Positions 33,668-41,837 of a stretch of DNA of 55,753 bases are shown here, one piece after another. Within the stretch, counting starts at the first letter, position 1. Every line of letters begins with the position of its first letter. The notes below the pieces were generated by a model that saw nothing but the letters and a program-made list of their open reading frames with translations, was not told the origin of the DNA and ran no database searches. The translations under genes and the position numbers were made by a program. The stretch is from Faecalispora jeddahensis (GTDB taxonomy: Bacteria > Bacillota > Clostridia > Oscillospirales > Acutalibacteraceae), in contig NZ_CBYL010000025.1 in NCBI RefSeq assembly GCF_000577335.1, positions 1 through 55,753 of the forward strand, given 5' to 3'.

Positions 33668-34464
33668 ATGCTCCCTCCCAGAAGCAGGTGGCCCAAAGAC
33701 AGCGCAATCCCGACACCAATGGCGATACAGCCCGCGGTCAGCAATGCGTCTGCCATTCGAACCAGCCCGGACAAATAATCGTTTTCCAGCAGGTTGCGCA
33801 CCGCATTCGTCAATGGAACTCCCGGAACCAGCGGAAAAATAGCGCCGATGATGATGTGATCCAGACTGTCGCCAAAGCCGAGATAATAGGACACAAAACA
33901 GAACAGGGCAACCTCTGCGCTGCTGAGGATGGTCCTCATAATTTTCGGCAGGCCGATTCGGTCGAGCACCCGCAAAATAAACCAGTACAGCGTAACCCCG
34001 GCTCCAAAAGCTACCATCGCATCGGCCCATGTCCCCTGAAACAGATAGCAGAAGCAGGCGCTGCCGCAGCCGGAAGCGAAAATCTGCAGTTTTGTTCCGG
34101 ATGCCTTCATGACTTTGATGTGGTCCAGCCGTTCCCGAAGCTGTGCGGGAGTGCAAAGGCCCTGAGCCACGTCTCTGGACAGTTCGTTGAGCGCTTCGAT
34201 CCTGCACAGTTCAATGGGTGCCAGGGGAACACTGCGCACCTGACAGGAATAAATACATTGGTCCACAACCGCGGAAGCGAAAATGCCATTCGCGATGATA
34301 AAAGCCTGAAACCCGTTCAGCTCAAATTGATTGGCAGCATACAGCATTGTTTCATGGGCGCGGTAGATTTCCCCACCGTTGAGCAGAATCAGCTCCCCCA
34401 TCTCCACAACCAGATCAAAGCGTTCTTTTTCCGATTGCTTTTGATCAAAATTCGAAGCATCCAT
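33664..34464 (-). CDS. Threonine/serine exporter ThrE-type, large N-terminal half
   Basis: A 266-residue ThrE/DUF1212 protein: a soluble N-terminal part (about 1-120), then five helices and the family motif IFPLVPGVPLTNAVRNLLENDYLSG. It overlaps the small half by four bases, the usual split exporter arrangement. The ribosome site is weak. In the middle of the hydroxyproline operon between ProC and P5C dehydrogenase it may export surplus proline, serine or threonine; cargo is inference. Confidence 0.87.
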   Translation of the reverse strand: MDASNFDQKQSEKERFDLVVEMGELILLNGGEIYRAHETMLYAANQFELNGFQAFIIANGIFASAVVDQCIYSCQVRSVPLAPIELCRIEALNELSRDVAQGLCTPAQLRERLDHIKVMKASGTKLQIFASGCGSACFCYLFQGTWADAMVAFGAGVTLYWFILRVLDRIGLPKIMRTILSSAEVALFCFVSYYLGFGDSLDHIIIGAIFPLVPGVPLTNAVRNLLENDYLSGLVRMADALLTAGCIAIGVGIALSLGHLLLGGSI

Positions 34465-34492
34465 TCTTGTTTGTTCCAGACGGAACCCTCCG

Positions 34493-35287
34493 TTACAGCT
34501 GCCGTGCCTTTTGAATGCAGGCTTCTGCCGCGCTGATCAAACCACTGCGAAATCCGCTTTCCTTCAGAACATGAACCGCCTCAATCGTAGTGCCCGACGG
34601 TGAGCATACCGTATCTTTCAGCTGCGCGGGATGAAGCTTTGTGTCCAACAGCATTTTTGCCGTGCCGAACACCGCCTGCTCCACAAATGCATAAGCCAGC
34701 GGATAAGGCATCCCCTCCTTAACGGCGGCATCCGCCAGTGCCTCAATAAACAGGCAGACATACGCCGGTGCGCTGCCGCTTACCGCCACTACCGCATCCA
34801 TCATATATTCTGGAACGATCTCTGCACGGCCAAAGCCTTCCATTAAGTACTGAATATGCTGCAGCTCTTCCTGAGTGACAAGGCTGTTTCCGCAGATTGC
34901 AGTCATACCCGCCCCCACCATAGCCGGAGCGTTCGGCATAGAGCGTACGATCTTCAGCGGACGTTGGAAGCTATGCTCCAAATCCTCAATGGTCTTTCCC
35001 GGCGCAATGGAAACCACAATGGTTTCGGAACCGATCTCCGCGGCAATCTCTTTGATCACCCGATTATAAAATTGCGGCTTGATCGCCAGCACCAGCACCC
35101 GGCTGTTTGCCGCCACCGACTTGTTGTCGGCGGCATGAAAGCCCAGTTCTTTCTCTCCCGATTCCACGTACGCCCGATTGACATCAGAAACCTGAATCTG
35201 ATCGGGTTTGATCAGGCCGGTTCCAATGATTCCCTTGACCATCGCCCCGCCCATATTGCCATAACCGATAACTCCTAATTCTAGCAT
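34493..35287 (-). CDS. proC: Pyrroline-5-carboxylate reductase
   Basis: NAD(P)H-dependent reduction of P5C to proline; 264 residues, the usual length. Rossmann loop GYGNMGGAM, VRSMPNAPAMVGAGMTA, AVSGSAPAYVCLFIEALADAAV and the end motif VCSPSGTTIEAV are all intact, unlike the divergent copy at 12605. Just downstream of HypD in the same unit, it provides the reductive branch from hydroxyproline-derived P5C. Confidence 0.95.
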   Translation of the reverse strand: MLELGVIGYGNMGGAMVKGIIGTGLIKPDQIQVSDVNRAYVESGEKELGFHAADNKSVAANSRVLVLAIKPQFYNRVIKEIAAEIGSETIVVSIAPGKTIEDLEHSFQRPLKIVRSMPNAPAMVGAGMTAICGNSLVTQEELQHIQYLMEGFGRAEIVPEYMMDAVVAVSGSAPAYVCLFIEALADAAVKEGMPYPLAYAFVEQAVFGTAKMLLDTKLHPAQLKDTVCSPSGTTIEAVHVLKESGFRSGLISAAEACIQKARQL

Positions 35288-35356
35288 ACCAGTGTCCTTT
35301 CTCCTGTTTTCAGGAATGGTTCGTTTTCAATTCCCCAAAAGTGATTCTGTTCCGGA

Positions 35357-37729
35357 TTAAATGGCCTGCTCGGTTCGATCGATGATTTCATCCTGAAGCG
35401 CACGGCTGAGGTTCCGGAAATGGTCGCTGTACCCTGCCACACGTACGATCAGGTCTTTATATTCTTCAGGATGCTTTTGCGCCTCCAGCAGGACTTTCCG
35501 GTCGATAACGTTAAACTGAATGTGGTGGCCGTCCAGGTTGAAATAGGCCCGAATCAGGTCTGCCATGTGGCTCAGTCCTTTTTCGCCCGCCACACTGGAG
35601 GGAGTCAATTTCTGATTCAGAAGGGTTCCCCCCGTGCTGATATGATCCATCTTCGCGGCGGAACGAATGACAGCGGTGGGGCCGTTGGTATCGCTGCCCT
35701 GTACCGGAGAAATGCCTTCGGAAACAGGCTTATGAGCCAAACGTCCATCCGGGCTGGCCTCCATGACCTCGCCGAAATACACATGGCAGGTGGTTGGCAG
35801 CATGTTGACCCGATACTGGCCCCCGCGCATATTCGGCCGGCCGGTTACGCAGGCGCGGTAATACTGGAAGATCTCCCGCATGATGTGATCGGCGTAATCG
35901 TCGTCATTGCCGTATTTCGGGCTTTCGTTCAACAGAAGATGGCGGACATCCTCATATCCTTCAAAGTTCGCGTGCAGCGCTTCCATCAGGCGCGGCATGT
36001 CAAGGTCCTTCTTATCATAGACATGGCTCTTGATGGCGGAAAGGGAATCTGTAATCGTACCGATCCCCACGCCCTGCAGGTAGCTGGTGTTGTAACGGGC
36101 ACCGCCTGCATTGTAGTCCTTGCCCTTCTGGATGCAGTCGTTGGTGATGATGGATAAAAACGGCACCGGCATATATTTGGCGTAAATAGATTCGATGATA
36201 TTGGAGCCTTCTACTTTGATATCCACAAAATAATGAATTTGCTTTTTATACGCTTTTAGCAGTTCTTCAAAGGAATGGAAATCCGCTGCGTACCCAAGCT
36301 TCAGGCCCAGCTGTTTTTTTGCCACAGGATCATACCCGTTATTCAAAGTCAGCTCAAGGATTTTGGGAAGATTGAAATAACCGGTCAGGATATAAGCTTC
36401 ATTGCCAAACGCACCGGTTTCCACACAGCCGCTGGTTCCGCCTTTGCGGGCATCTTCAATGGTCTTGCCGGCATTGAGCAGCTCCTGAATAATTTCTTCG
36501 GTATTATAAAAAGCAGGCTGGCCCCATCCCTGCCGGGAAATCTCGCAGGCCCTTTTCAGGAATTTCTGAGGTGTTTTCCGGCTGATTTGAACGTTGGAAC
36601 TGGGCTGGAGCAGCCGCATCTCGTCCATGCAGTCCAAAATCAGGTAGCTGACCGGGTTTACGCCGTCTTCGCCGTTCGGTGTGATCCCCCCGGTATTGAT
36701 GTTGGCGAAGTCAGTATAGGTGCCGCTTTCTTTCAGGGTAATCCCCACTTTGGGCGGAGCCGGCTGATTGTTGAACTTGATCCACAGGCACTCTAACAGC
36801 TCCTTGGCTTTTTCGTCATCCAGAATGCCCTCAGAGGTATCCTTCTGATAGAAGGGATTCAGGTGCTGATCCAGGCGGCCCGGGCTGTAAGAATCCCATG
36901 GGTTCAGCTCAGTGGTCACACACAGATGCACAAACCAGTACATCTGAATCGCCTGCCAGTAGGTCTGCGGCCGATTGGCAGGGACCACATCGCAGTTGGC
37001 GGCAATCCGGAGCAATTCCGCTCTGCGGGTCTCATCCGATTCTTTCGCTGCCAGTTCCCGCGCATAATCCGCATACCGGCGGCCAAGAATCATGATTGCA
37101 TCACAGCAGATGGACATGGCGCTGAGCTGTTCCTTTTTTTGAAGAGCCTCTTTATCATGGATAAAATCAAGAGCCTCGATCGCCTGCTGAATATCTGCCT
37201 TCCGCTCCAGAAAGCCTTTGAGGAAAATGTTCTCGGAACCAACGGTGTGCCCTGGACCGCGCTGCTCCATGAACTCTGTGAAAATGCCGCTTTCATAGCA
37301 CTCTTTCCACTTTGGGGTAACGGATTCCAGAATTTTGTGGCGAATGGAACGGTTCTGCCAATAAGGAATGATTTTTTCCTTCTGCAGCTTTAAATCAGCC
37401 TGTGAAACCTTGAAGGAAATCAGCTCCCGGTCGTTCATGACTTGCATATCTTCCATTGTATGGCAGCACAGTTCAGGGAACGTAGGGGCGGATTGGGGGC
37501 CGTCGCCTTTTTCGCCGACAATTAATTCTCCATTGTTGATGCAGAGTGTTTTGTTCTCCATCACATGCTTCAGGGTCAATGCGCGCAGTTCCGGTACGGA
37601 AACAGTACCTTCATATTTCAGATAGACATCCGTTTCCAAATCGGCCCGCTCCAGATAAAGCCGGGGCGGGGTAGTCTCGCTCTGTTCACGAAGCCTGCGA
37701 ATGCGTTCGTTCATGCCTCTTTGCATCAT
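35357..37729 (-). CDS. hypD: trans-4-hydroxy-L-proline dehydratase (glycyl radical enzyme)
   Basis: Cytosolic glycyl radical enzyme that removes water from trans-4-hydroxy-L-proline to give P5C. The 790-residue protein has active-site Cys435 and Glu437 in SGCVETG and the radical Gly766 in RVAGYSDHF. The residues known to define the substrate pocket of Clostridioides difficile HypD (Phe152, His160, Asp278, Ser334, Cys434, Glu436, Tyr450, Gly765) are all present at a constant offset of one: Phe153, His161, Asp279, Ser335, Cys435, Glu437, Tyr451 and Gly766. AGGAGG precedes the ATG by eight bases. The activase gene lies upstream and proC downstream. Regulation is by the operators near 38697-38799. 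Assignment is strong; residue numbers of the reference are from memory. Confidence 0.93.
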   Translation of the reverse strand: MMQRGMNERIRRLREQSETTPPRLYLERADLETDVYLKYEGTVSVPELRALTLKHVMENKTLCINNGELIVGEKGDGPQSAPTFPELCCHTMEDMQVMNDRELISFKVSQADLKLQKEKIIPYWQNRSIRHKILESVTPKWKECYESGIFTEFMEQRGPGHTVGSENIFLKGFLERKADIQQAIEALDFIHDKEALQKKEQLSAMSICCDAIMILGRRYADYARELAAKESDETRRAELLRIAANCDVVPANRPQTYWQAIQMYWFVHLCVTTELNPWDSYSPGRLDQHLNPFYQKDTSEGILDDEKAKELLECLWIKFNNQPAPPKVGITLKESGTYTDFANINTGGITPNGEDGVNPVSYLILDCMDEMRLLQPSSNVQISRKTPQKFLKRACEISRQGWGQPAFYNTEEIIQELLNAGKTIEDARKGGTSGCVETGAFGNEAYILTGYFNLPKILELTLNNGYDPVAKKQLGLKLGYAADFHSFEELLKAYKKQIHYFVDIKVEGSNIIESIYAKYMPVPFLSIITNDCIQKGKDYNAGGARYNTSYLQGVGIGTITDSLSAIKSHVYDKKDLDMPRLMEALHANFEGYEDVRHLLLNESPKYGNDDDYADHIMREIFQYYRACVTGRPNMRGGQYRVNMLPTTCHVYFGEVMEASPDGRLAHKPVSEGISPVQGSDTNGPTAVIRSAAKMDHISTGGTLLNQKLTPSSVAGEKGLSHMADLIRAYFNLDGHHIQFNVIDRKVLLEAQKHPEEYKDLIVRVAGYSDHFRNLSRALQDEIIDRTEQAI

Positions 37730-37772
37730 AATAAAATCCTCCTATCTAAAATTTAATTTTTACTGCTCATTC

Positions 37773-38687
37773 TTATCCACCGATAAAAACAGGAGAAATC
37801 CCGGCATTCAGCCACATATTTTTAAACTGTTCCATCTTCATGGCGGTCGGGGGATCAAATTCCTGACAGTCTGCCCGGCCCAGCCGAATATTTTTATCCA
37901 TCCCCACCTTATGGTAAGGGAGGAGATTTACCTGCGTCAGATGGATACCGCCGGCGCGGATCAGGGTGATCATCCCCTGCATTTCTTCTTCGCTGTCGTT
38001 TACGCCGGTGATAACCGGAATACGAAGATTGATTTTTGCGCCGTCATGGCTCAGTCGTTTCAAATTTTCTATCATCCGTTTATTGTCCCTGCCGGTGTAT
38101 TCCTGATGAATCTGCGGAGTGACAGCTTTCAGATCATAAAGAAACGTATCCGCATAAGGGAGTATTTTTTGAAAATTTTCATAAGGCGCATCGCCGCAAG
38201 TATCGATATTGACGCTGATATCCTCATCGTGCAGTTCTTTGACCAACTGCTGAATATAATTCATGTCCTGCGCCATGACCTCTCCTCCGGAAAGCGTAAC
38301 TCCCCCGCCGGAAACCTCATAAAACATACGGTCACGCACCAATTGTTTGACCAGCTCCTGAACGGGAATCTCTGTACCGACAACGCTTCTTGCATGATAA
38401 AGACACCGGCTGACGCAAAGCCCACAAGCGGTACATTTTTTTCGGTCGGTTACCACCTTGCCGGATTCCGTCCGAAAAATGGCCTGCTGCGGGCAAGCCG
38501 GGATGCAGCTGCCGCAGCCGGTACATCGTTCCTCATCGAACATCAGCTCACGGTGAAACCGCTGACTTTCCGGATTGTGACACCAGACACAGGATAACGG
38601 ACACCCTTTAAAAAACACCGTAGTTCGGATACCATTCCCATCGTGTATAGAAAATTTTTGAATATTGATAATATATGTATGATTCAT
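37773..38687 (-). CDS. hypE: HypD activating enzyme (radical SAM with two ferredoxin clusters)
   Basis: Radical-SAM activase, 304 residues. CX3CX2C motif at Cys29, 33 and 36 (GCPLSCVWC), then a ferredoxin-type insert with two four-cysteine sets (Cys55/58/61/65 and Cys85/88/91/95), followed by the SGGE loop. Activases of dehydratase-type glycyl radical enzymes have this insert. It is the first gene of the operon with promoter and operators directly upstream, and precedes hypD by 43 bases, so it activates HypD. GGAGG lies four bases before the ATG. Confidence 0.93.
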   Translation of the reverse strand: MNHTYIINIQKFSIHDGNGIRTTVFFKGCPLSCVWCHNPESQRFHRELMFDEERCTGCGSCIPACPQQAIFRTESGKVVTDRKKCTACGLCVSRCLYHARSVVGTEIPVQELVKQLVRDRMFYEVSGGGVTLSGGEVMAQDMNYIQQLVKELHDEDISVNIDTCGDAPYENFQKILPYADTFLYDLKAVTPQIHQEYTGRDNKRMIENLKRLSHDGAKINLRIPVITGVNDSEEEMQGMITLIRAGGIHLTQVNLLPYHKVGMDKNIRLGRADCQEFDPPTAMKMEQFKNMWLNAGISPVFIGG

Positions 38688-38696
38688 TCGGCCTCC

Positions 38697-38720
38697 ATAT
38701 TTTCATTAACATGAAAATAT
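38697..38720. promoter_or_regulatory. Operator of the hydroxyproline operon, strongest copy
   Basis: Ten-base perfect arms, ATATTTTCAT and its complement, around TAAC. It sits at about +14 to +37 relative to the predicted start of the hypE transcript and matches the XTTTCAT-N4-ATGAAAX operator. Confidence 0.85.
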
Positions 38721-38729
38721 TTGCTATAA

Positions 38730-38747
38730 ATTTCACTGTAATTATAT
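38730..38747. promoter_or_regulatory. Degenerate second operator over the -10 region
   Basis: ATTTCAC-TGTA-ATTATAT retains one good half-site and overlaps the -10 hexamer. Its centre is 30 bases from that of the perfect operator, as in the other promoter of the regulon (31). Confidence 0.5.
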
Positions 38748-38769
38748 TATCCTCCGATATAAAAGTCAA
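38741..38769 (-). promoter_or_regulatory. Sigma-A promoter of the hydroxyproline operon
   Basis: Minus strand TTGACT (38769-38764), 17-base spacer and TATAAT (38746-38741), start near 38734. Five of six and six of six consensus positions match. Confidence 0.9.
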
Positions 38770-38781
38770 TAGCGCTTAAAA

Positions 38782-38799
38782 ATTTCATATATAAGAAAT
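38782..38799. promoter_or_regulatory. Third operator copy between hypE and the regulator gene
   Basis: ATTTCAT-ATAT-AAGAAAT, one mismatch to the consensus. It lies upstream of the hypE -35 hexamer and about 75 bases before the -35 of the regulator promoter, so it may contribute to looping or autoregulation. Confidence 0.6.
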
Positions 38800-38873
38800 T
38801 GTGAACATTTTCGCCATTTTGTCAGTGATTCCTGTTTTATTCTCGAATCCATAGGAAAGAGCGTACATCTCTG

Positions 38874-38902
38874 TTGACTTTTTCGAACAAGATAGATATC
38901 AT
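38874..38902 (+). promoter_or_regulatory. Sigma-A promoter of the XRE-cupin regulator gene
   Basis: TTGACT (38874-38879), 17-base spacer, TATCAT (38897-38902). The leader to the GTG at 39100 would be about 190 bases; no convincing operator overlaps this promoter. Confidence 0.65.
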
Positions 38903-39099
38903 ATTTTATATAAGTTAAAAGAAAATAATTAAAATGGGATTTTATACACTGTTCGGTGGCCTTGCAGCAGATATTCAAACCGACCAGAGCTCACCAGGAG
39001 CTTTCTGACCGGAAATTGAAAGGAATCCAAAGCGCTTCTTATGTTTTCCGCTGCCCGCTGAATCATATCTAAATTTTAATCCTGAAAGGGAGGTTTCTT

Positions 39100-39696
39100 G
39101 TGGATCACAATATTACGATCGGATCCAAAATAAAAGCTCTGCGGAAAGAAAAAGAAATGACTCTAAAGCAATTAAGTGATGAGTCCGGGCTCTCTGTTGG
39201 TTTTCTTTCACAACTGGAGCGCGGCATTTCTTCCATCGCAATAGACTCTCTCTCAAAAATTGCTGAAATTTTGGGAGTAACTCTCTCCGTTTTCTTCGAT
39301 GAAATCGATGTGAAAGACACCGACCCGGTCGTGCACAGTTTCGACATGACGTGCACTCAGGTAAGCCCGCAGATTATCCAATTTATTCTAAGCAACGAAG
39401 TGACCGACTTTGATGCGCTTCCAAGGATTTTTCAGCTGATGCCGCTGGCAAATGCAGACCTGAAAAAGCTGGAGATGTATTGTCATAACGGGGAAGAATT
39501 CATCTATGTGCTGGAAGGTATTGTAACTGTCTTTATCGGCGACAATAAATACTGCCTTTATCCGGGGGATAGCATTCAAATTCATTCCAACCGCCCCCAT
39601 AACTGGATTAACTTTACCAATAAGATCGCTAGAATATTGACACTCAATTATCCGAATCCTTTTAAAAGCAACAGCCCGGATTTTTTAAATCTTTGA
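39100..39696 (+). CDS. XRE-family regulator with cupin sensor domain
   Basis: A 198-residue regulator of the XRE-cupin group. The N-terminal helix-turn-helix at about residues 8-62 (LSDESGLSVGFLSQLERGISS) is followed by a C-terminal cupin (about 115-190) with the first motif HNGEEFIYVLEG and the second YPGDSIQIHSNRPHNW. GTG start, six bases after GGGAGG. Such proteins usually repress or activate amino-acid and polyamine metabolism in response to a ligand in the cupin. It is divergent from the hydroxyproline operon and is the natural candidate to bind the ATTTCAT-N4-ATGAAAT operators. Ligand unknown; hydroxyproline or a proline peptide is inference. Confidence 0.9.
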   Translation: MDHNITIGSKIKALRKEKEMTLKQLSDESGLSVGFLSQLERGISSIAIDSLSKIAEILGVTLSVFFDEIDVKDTDPVVHSFDMTCTQVSPQIIQFILSNEVTDFDALPRIFQLMPLANADLKKLEMYCHNGEEFIYVLEGIVTVFIGDNKYCLYPGDSIQIHSNRPHNWINFTNKIARILTLNYPNPFKSNSPDFLNL

Positions 39697-39741
39697 GCAG
39701 AAAAAACACTCTAACTCCTTGACGGCAATTACATCTTATAA

Positions 39742-39783
39742 AAAGAGGCGGTATTCTTCACAAATGAAGAATACCGCCTCTTT
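39742..39783 (+). terminator. Terminator of the XRE-cupin gene
   Basis: AAGAGGCGGTATTCTTCA pairs over 18 bases with its complement around CAAA and is followed by TTTAACATTTTT. The AT-rich stretch from here to 40216 shows no gene. Confidence 0.9.
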
Positions 39784-40216
39784 AACATTTTTCCGATCAG
39801 GTATTGGCCCTATTCACTGGCCTTTTTCAGAATCTCCAGTTGGGTAGTATCTCTCACTGACCTGTCTTCTTGGTTTATTTTTATGCTCATAATTTAACCG
39901 CATCATTTTTCTCAAACATAGTTTGCTATCTTCTTTCAGAATACTGTATTGCAAGTTCATTGCGCCAAAGATTTGCAAACCGTATTTCTTTTTGTTTTTT
40001 TCAATTCTTAAAATTTATTTTACCTTTTAACCGGTATCTGCCCCCTGCTTTTTTACTCTATCCATTTCTCAACATAGCAATCACTCTTTAAATATATTCA
40101 TTTTTGTGAAAATTAAAGCCATTGCAAATGATAGTTCCTCATAAGTTATTCTGAAAATTTGCAAAATATAGGGTCACTTATCTGTATTTTTTTCAGTTTT
40201 TTTGTAATTTTCAGTA

Positions 40217-40245
40217 TTGACATTGGCAAAAAATAAATGTAATCT
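40217..40245 (+). promoter_or_regulatory. Sigma-A promoter of the crotonase-family gene
   Basis: TTGACA (40217-40222), 17-base spacer, TAATCT (40240-40245), start near 40252; the leader to the ATG is about 250 bases. Confidence 0.8.
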
Positions 40246-40259
40246 TATCTCGGCACAGA

Positions 40260-40279
40260 AATTTCATTTAAATGAAATT
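40260..40279. promoter_or_regulatory. Operator of the crotonase gene, perfect 20-base palindrome
   Basis: AATTTCATTTAAATGAAATT is fully palindromic and contains ATTTCAT-N4-ATGAAAT exactly. It lies at about +8 to +27, so bound repressor would block elongation. Confidence 0.88.
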
Positions 40280-40500
40280 ATCAAACATACCGAATGATAA
40301 AGAGAGCTTTTCGTTTTACAAAACTATATCCAATTATTTGAAGGGCGCAAAAACTGAAAAAGAGATACGCAGCAGCCACCGGAACAACCTGAATCAACAA
40401 TAGTGCACGAAATTCTACTGAGAGGCACAAAGGTAAGGCGATATTTGCTTTATATTACTGCATTTTCAACTACTGCAAAGGGAAAGAGAGGTAAAATAAT

Positions 40501-41310
40501 ATGCCGGATTTGATTTATGAGGTGAACAATCATTTAGCACGCATTACAATGAACCGTCCGGAGCATCTCAATTGTTTCAGCGAGGAGATGATTCAGCTCT
40601 GGGCAGCTGCACTGGAGGACATCCGTGACCGGGATGATATCCACGTTGTTCTTTTGTCGGGAAATGGCAAGGCGTTTTGCGCGGGAGGAGATGTAAAGGC
40701 CATGGCTGCCGGAGAAGGCTTCTTTGAGAGCAATAACGATATTACTTCCACTGCACTTGCCAGGAAGAACGCCCTTTGGAGAGGAATTCAGCGCATTCCG
40801 CTGATTCTGGAGGAAATCGACAAGCCGGTTATCGCAAAGATTCATGGCGCGGCTGTAGGAGCCGGATTGGATATGGCCCTGATGTGTGATATCCGCATTG
40901 CTTCGGAAAGCGCATCGCTTTCCGAAAGCTATTTCAACGCTGGAATTGTACCTGGCGATGGCGGCGCCTACTTTCTGCCGCGCCTGGTGGGGCGAGACAA
41001 AGCGCTTGATCTGTTTTTGACGGCACGGGTACTGAAAGGTGCTGAAGCGGAAAAAATCGGTCTTGTTACACACGTTGTGCCCGATGGCCAGCTGGACGAT
41101 TATGTTGAACAGTATATTCAAAAGCTGCTGGATGCCCCGCAGCAGGCTATGCGGCTGACAAAACGTGCGATTGACCAGAGCGAGCAAAGTTCATTGCGCT
41201 CCTCACTGGATTTGGTATCTTCCTTCATGGGAATCGTGACCGAGCTCGACGATTACCATACACGGACGGCGGCTTTGGTGGAGCGTTTAAACAGAAAGTC
41301 CAAAGCCTGA
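40501..41310 (+). CDS. Crotonase-superfamily protein (enoyl-CoA hydratase/isomerase-like)
   Basis: A 269-residue acyl-CoA-binding enzyme. The oxyanion-hole blocks are present (AFCAGGDVKAMA and GAAVGAGLDMA). Aligned to rat enoyl-CoA hydratase, the two catalytic glutamates are not kept: Glu144 corresponds to Asp in GAGLDMAL and Glu164 to Tyr in SESYFNAG. PGDGGAYFLPRLVG follows. It may therefore be an isomerase, hydrolase, dehalogenase-like or decarboxylase member rather than a hydratase. It carries the same operator as the hydroxyproline operon, an unexpected partner for amino-acid catabolism. GAGAGG lies upstream of the ATG. Confidence 0.85.
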   Translation: MPDLIYEVNNHLARITMNRPEHLNCFSEEMIQLWAAALEDIRDRDDIHVVLLSGNGKAFCAGGDVKAMAAGEGFFESNNDITSTALARKNALWRGIQRIPLILEEIDKPVIAKIHGAAVGAGLDMALMCDIRIASESASLSESYFNAGIVPGDGGAYFLPRLVGRDKALDLFLTARVLKGAEAEKIGLVTHVVPDGQLDDYVEQYIQKLLDAPQQAMRLTKRAIDQSEQSSLRSSLDLVSSFMGIVTELDDYHTRTAALVERLNRKSKA

Positions 41311-41837
41311 TAAAAAACAAATATTAATACATAGGAAACCGTGTTTGTACCCACAAGGGTATTCAAATTAAGAAAACACAGTATTATACTTTAATTCAAC
41401 TTACTTATCGCTATAGTGAATTTCCCATGTTATGAAACTGCAATCGGGTTAACAGTCCGGCACCCTCTTTTTCCTTCATGACTGACATATTAATGCCTTC
41501 CAGAAAAACACGTTTACCACTGGCGCGATAAACAGACGGTTTGATCAATGGGAAATCCCCTTGCATGAAGCAAGGGGATTTCTTCTTTTTTGAATGGAAC
41601 AATGAAAAAAGGTTGGAAATCATATCTTCGTCCTAATAAACCAACGATTTTCTTTTAGCCGTATGAAGCACTCCTGTCCTTTCATCCGACATTAGTAGCG
41701 AATACCGGTACCACCTGCTCGCCTGCTCGAAGGAAATCTACATACAGGATGCACTCCAATACCCTATTAATGTCAAAGAGCTGTCACGGCCAAAAGCAGC
41801 TTTATACAAGTATCATTTGTGTTTGATTAGAAGTATA
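41311..41837. other. Intergenic stretch of about 530 bases
   Basis: It holds the hairpin at 41552-41591. A 70-codon open frame on the minus strand runs through that hairpin and has no homology recognised, so it is not called. No promoter or element was seen. Confidence 0.5.
41552..41591 (+). terminator. Terminator downstream of the crotonase gene
   Basis: GAAATCCCCTTGC and GCAAGGGGATTTC pair perfectly around ATGAA and are followed by TTCTTTTTT on the plus strand. Confidence 0.85.

Noticed and set aside
33668-34207. Longer open frame extending the small ThrE half upstream
   Set aside because: It only overlaps the larger exporter gene in another frame; the ATGA overlap and ribosome site support the start at 33667.
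41411-41623. 70-codon minus-strand open frame
   Set aside because: It runs through a perfect terminator hairpin and has no supporting homology.
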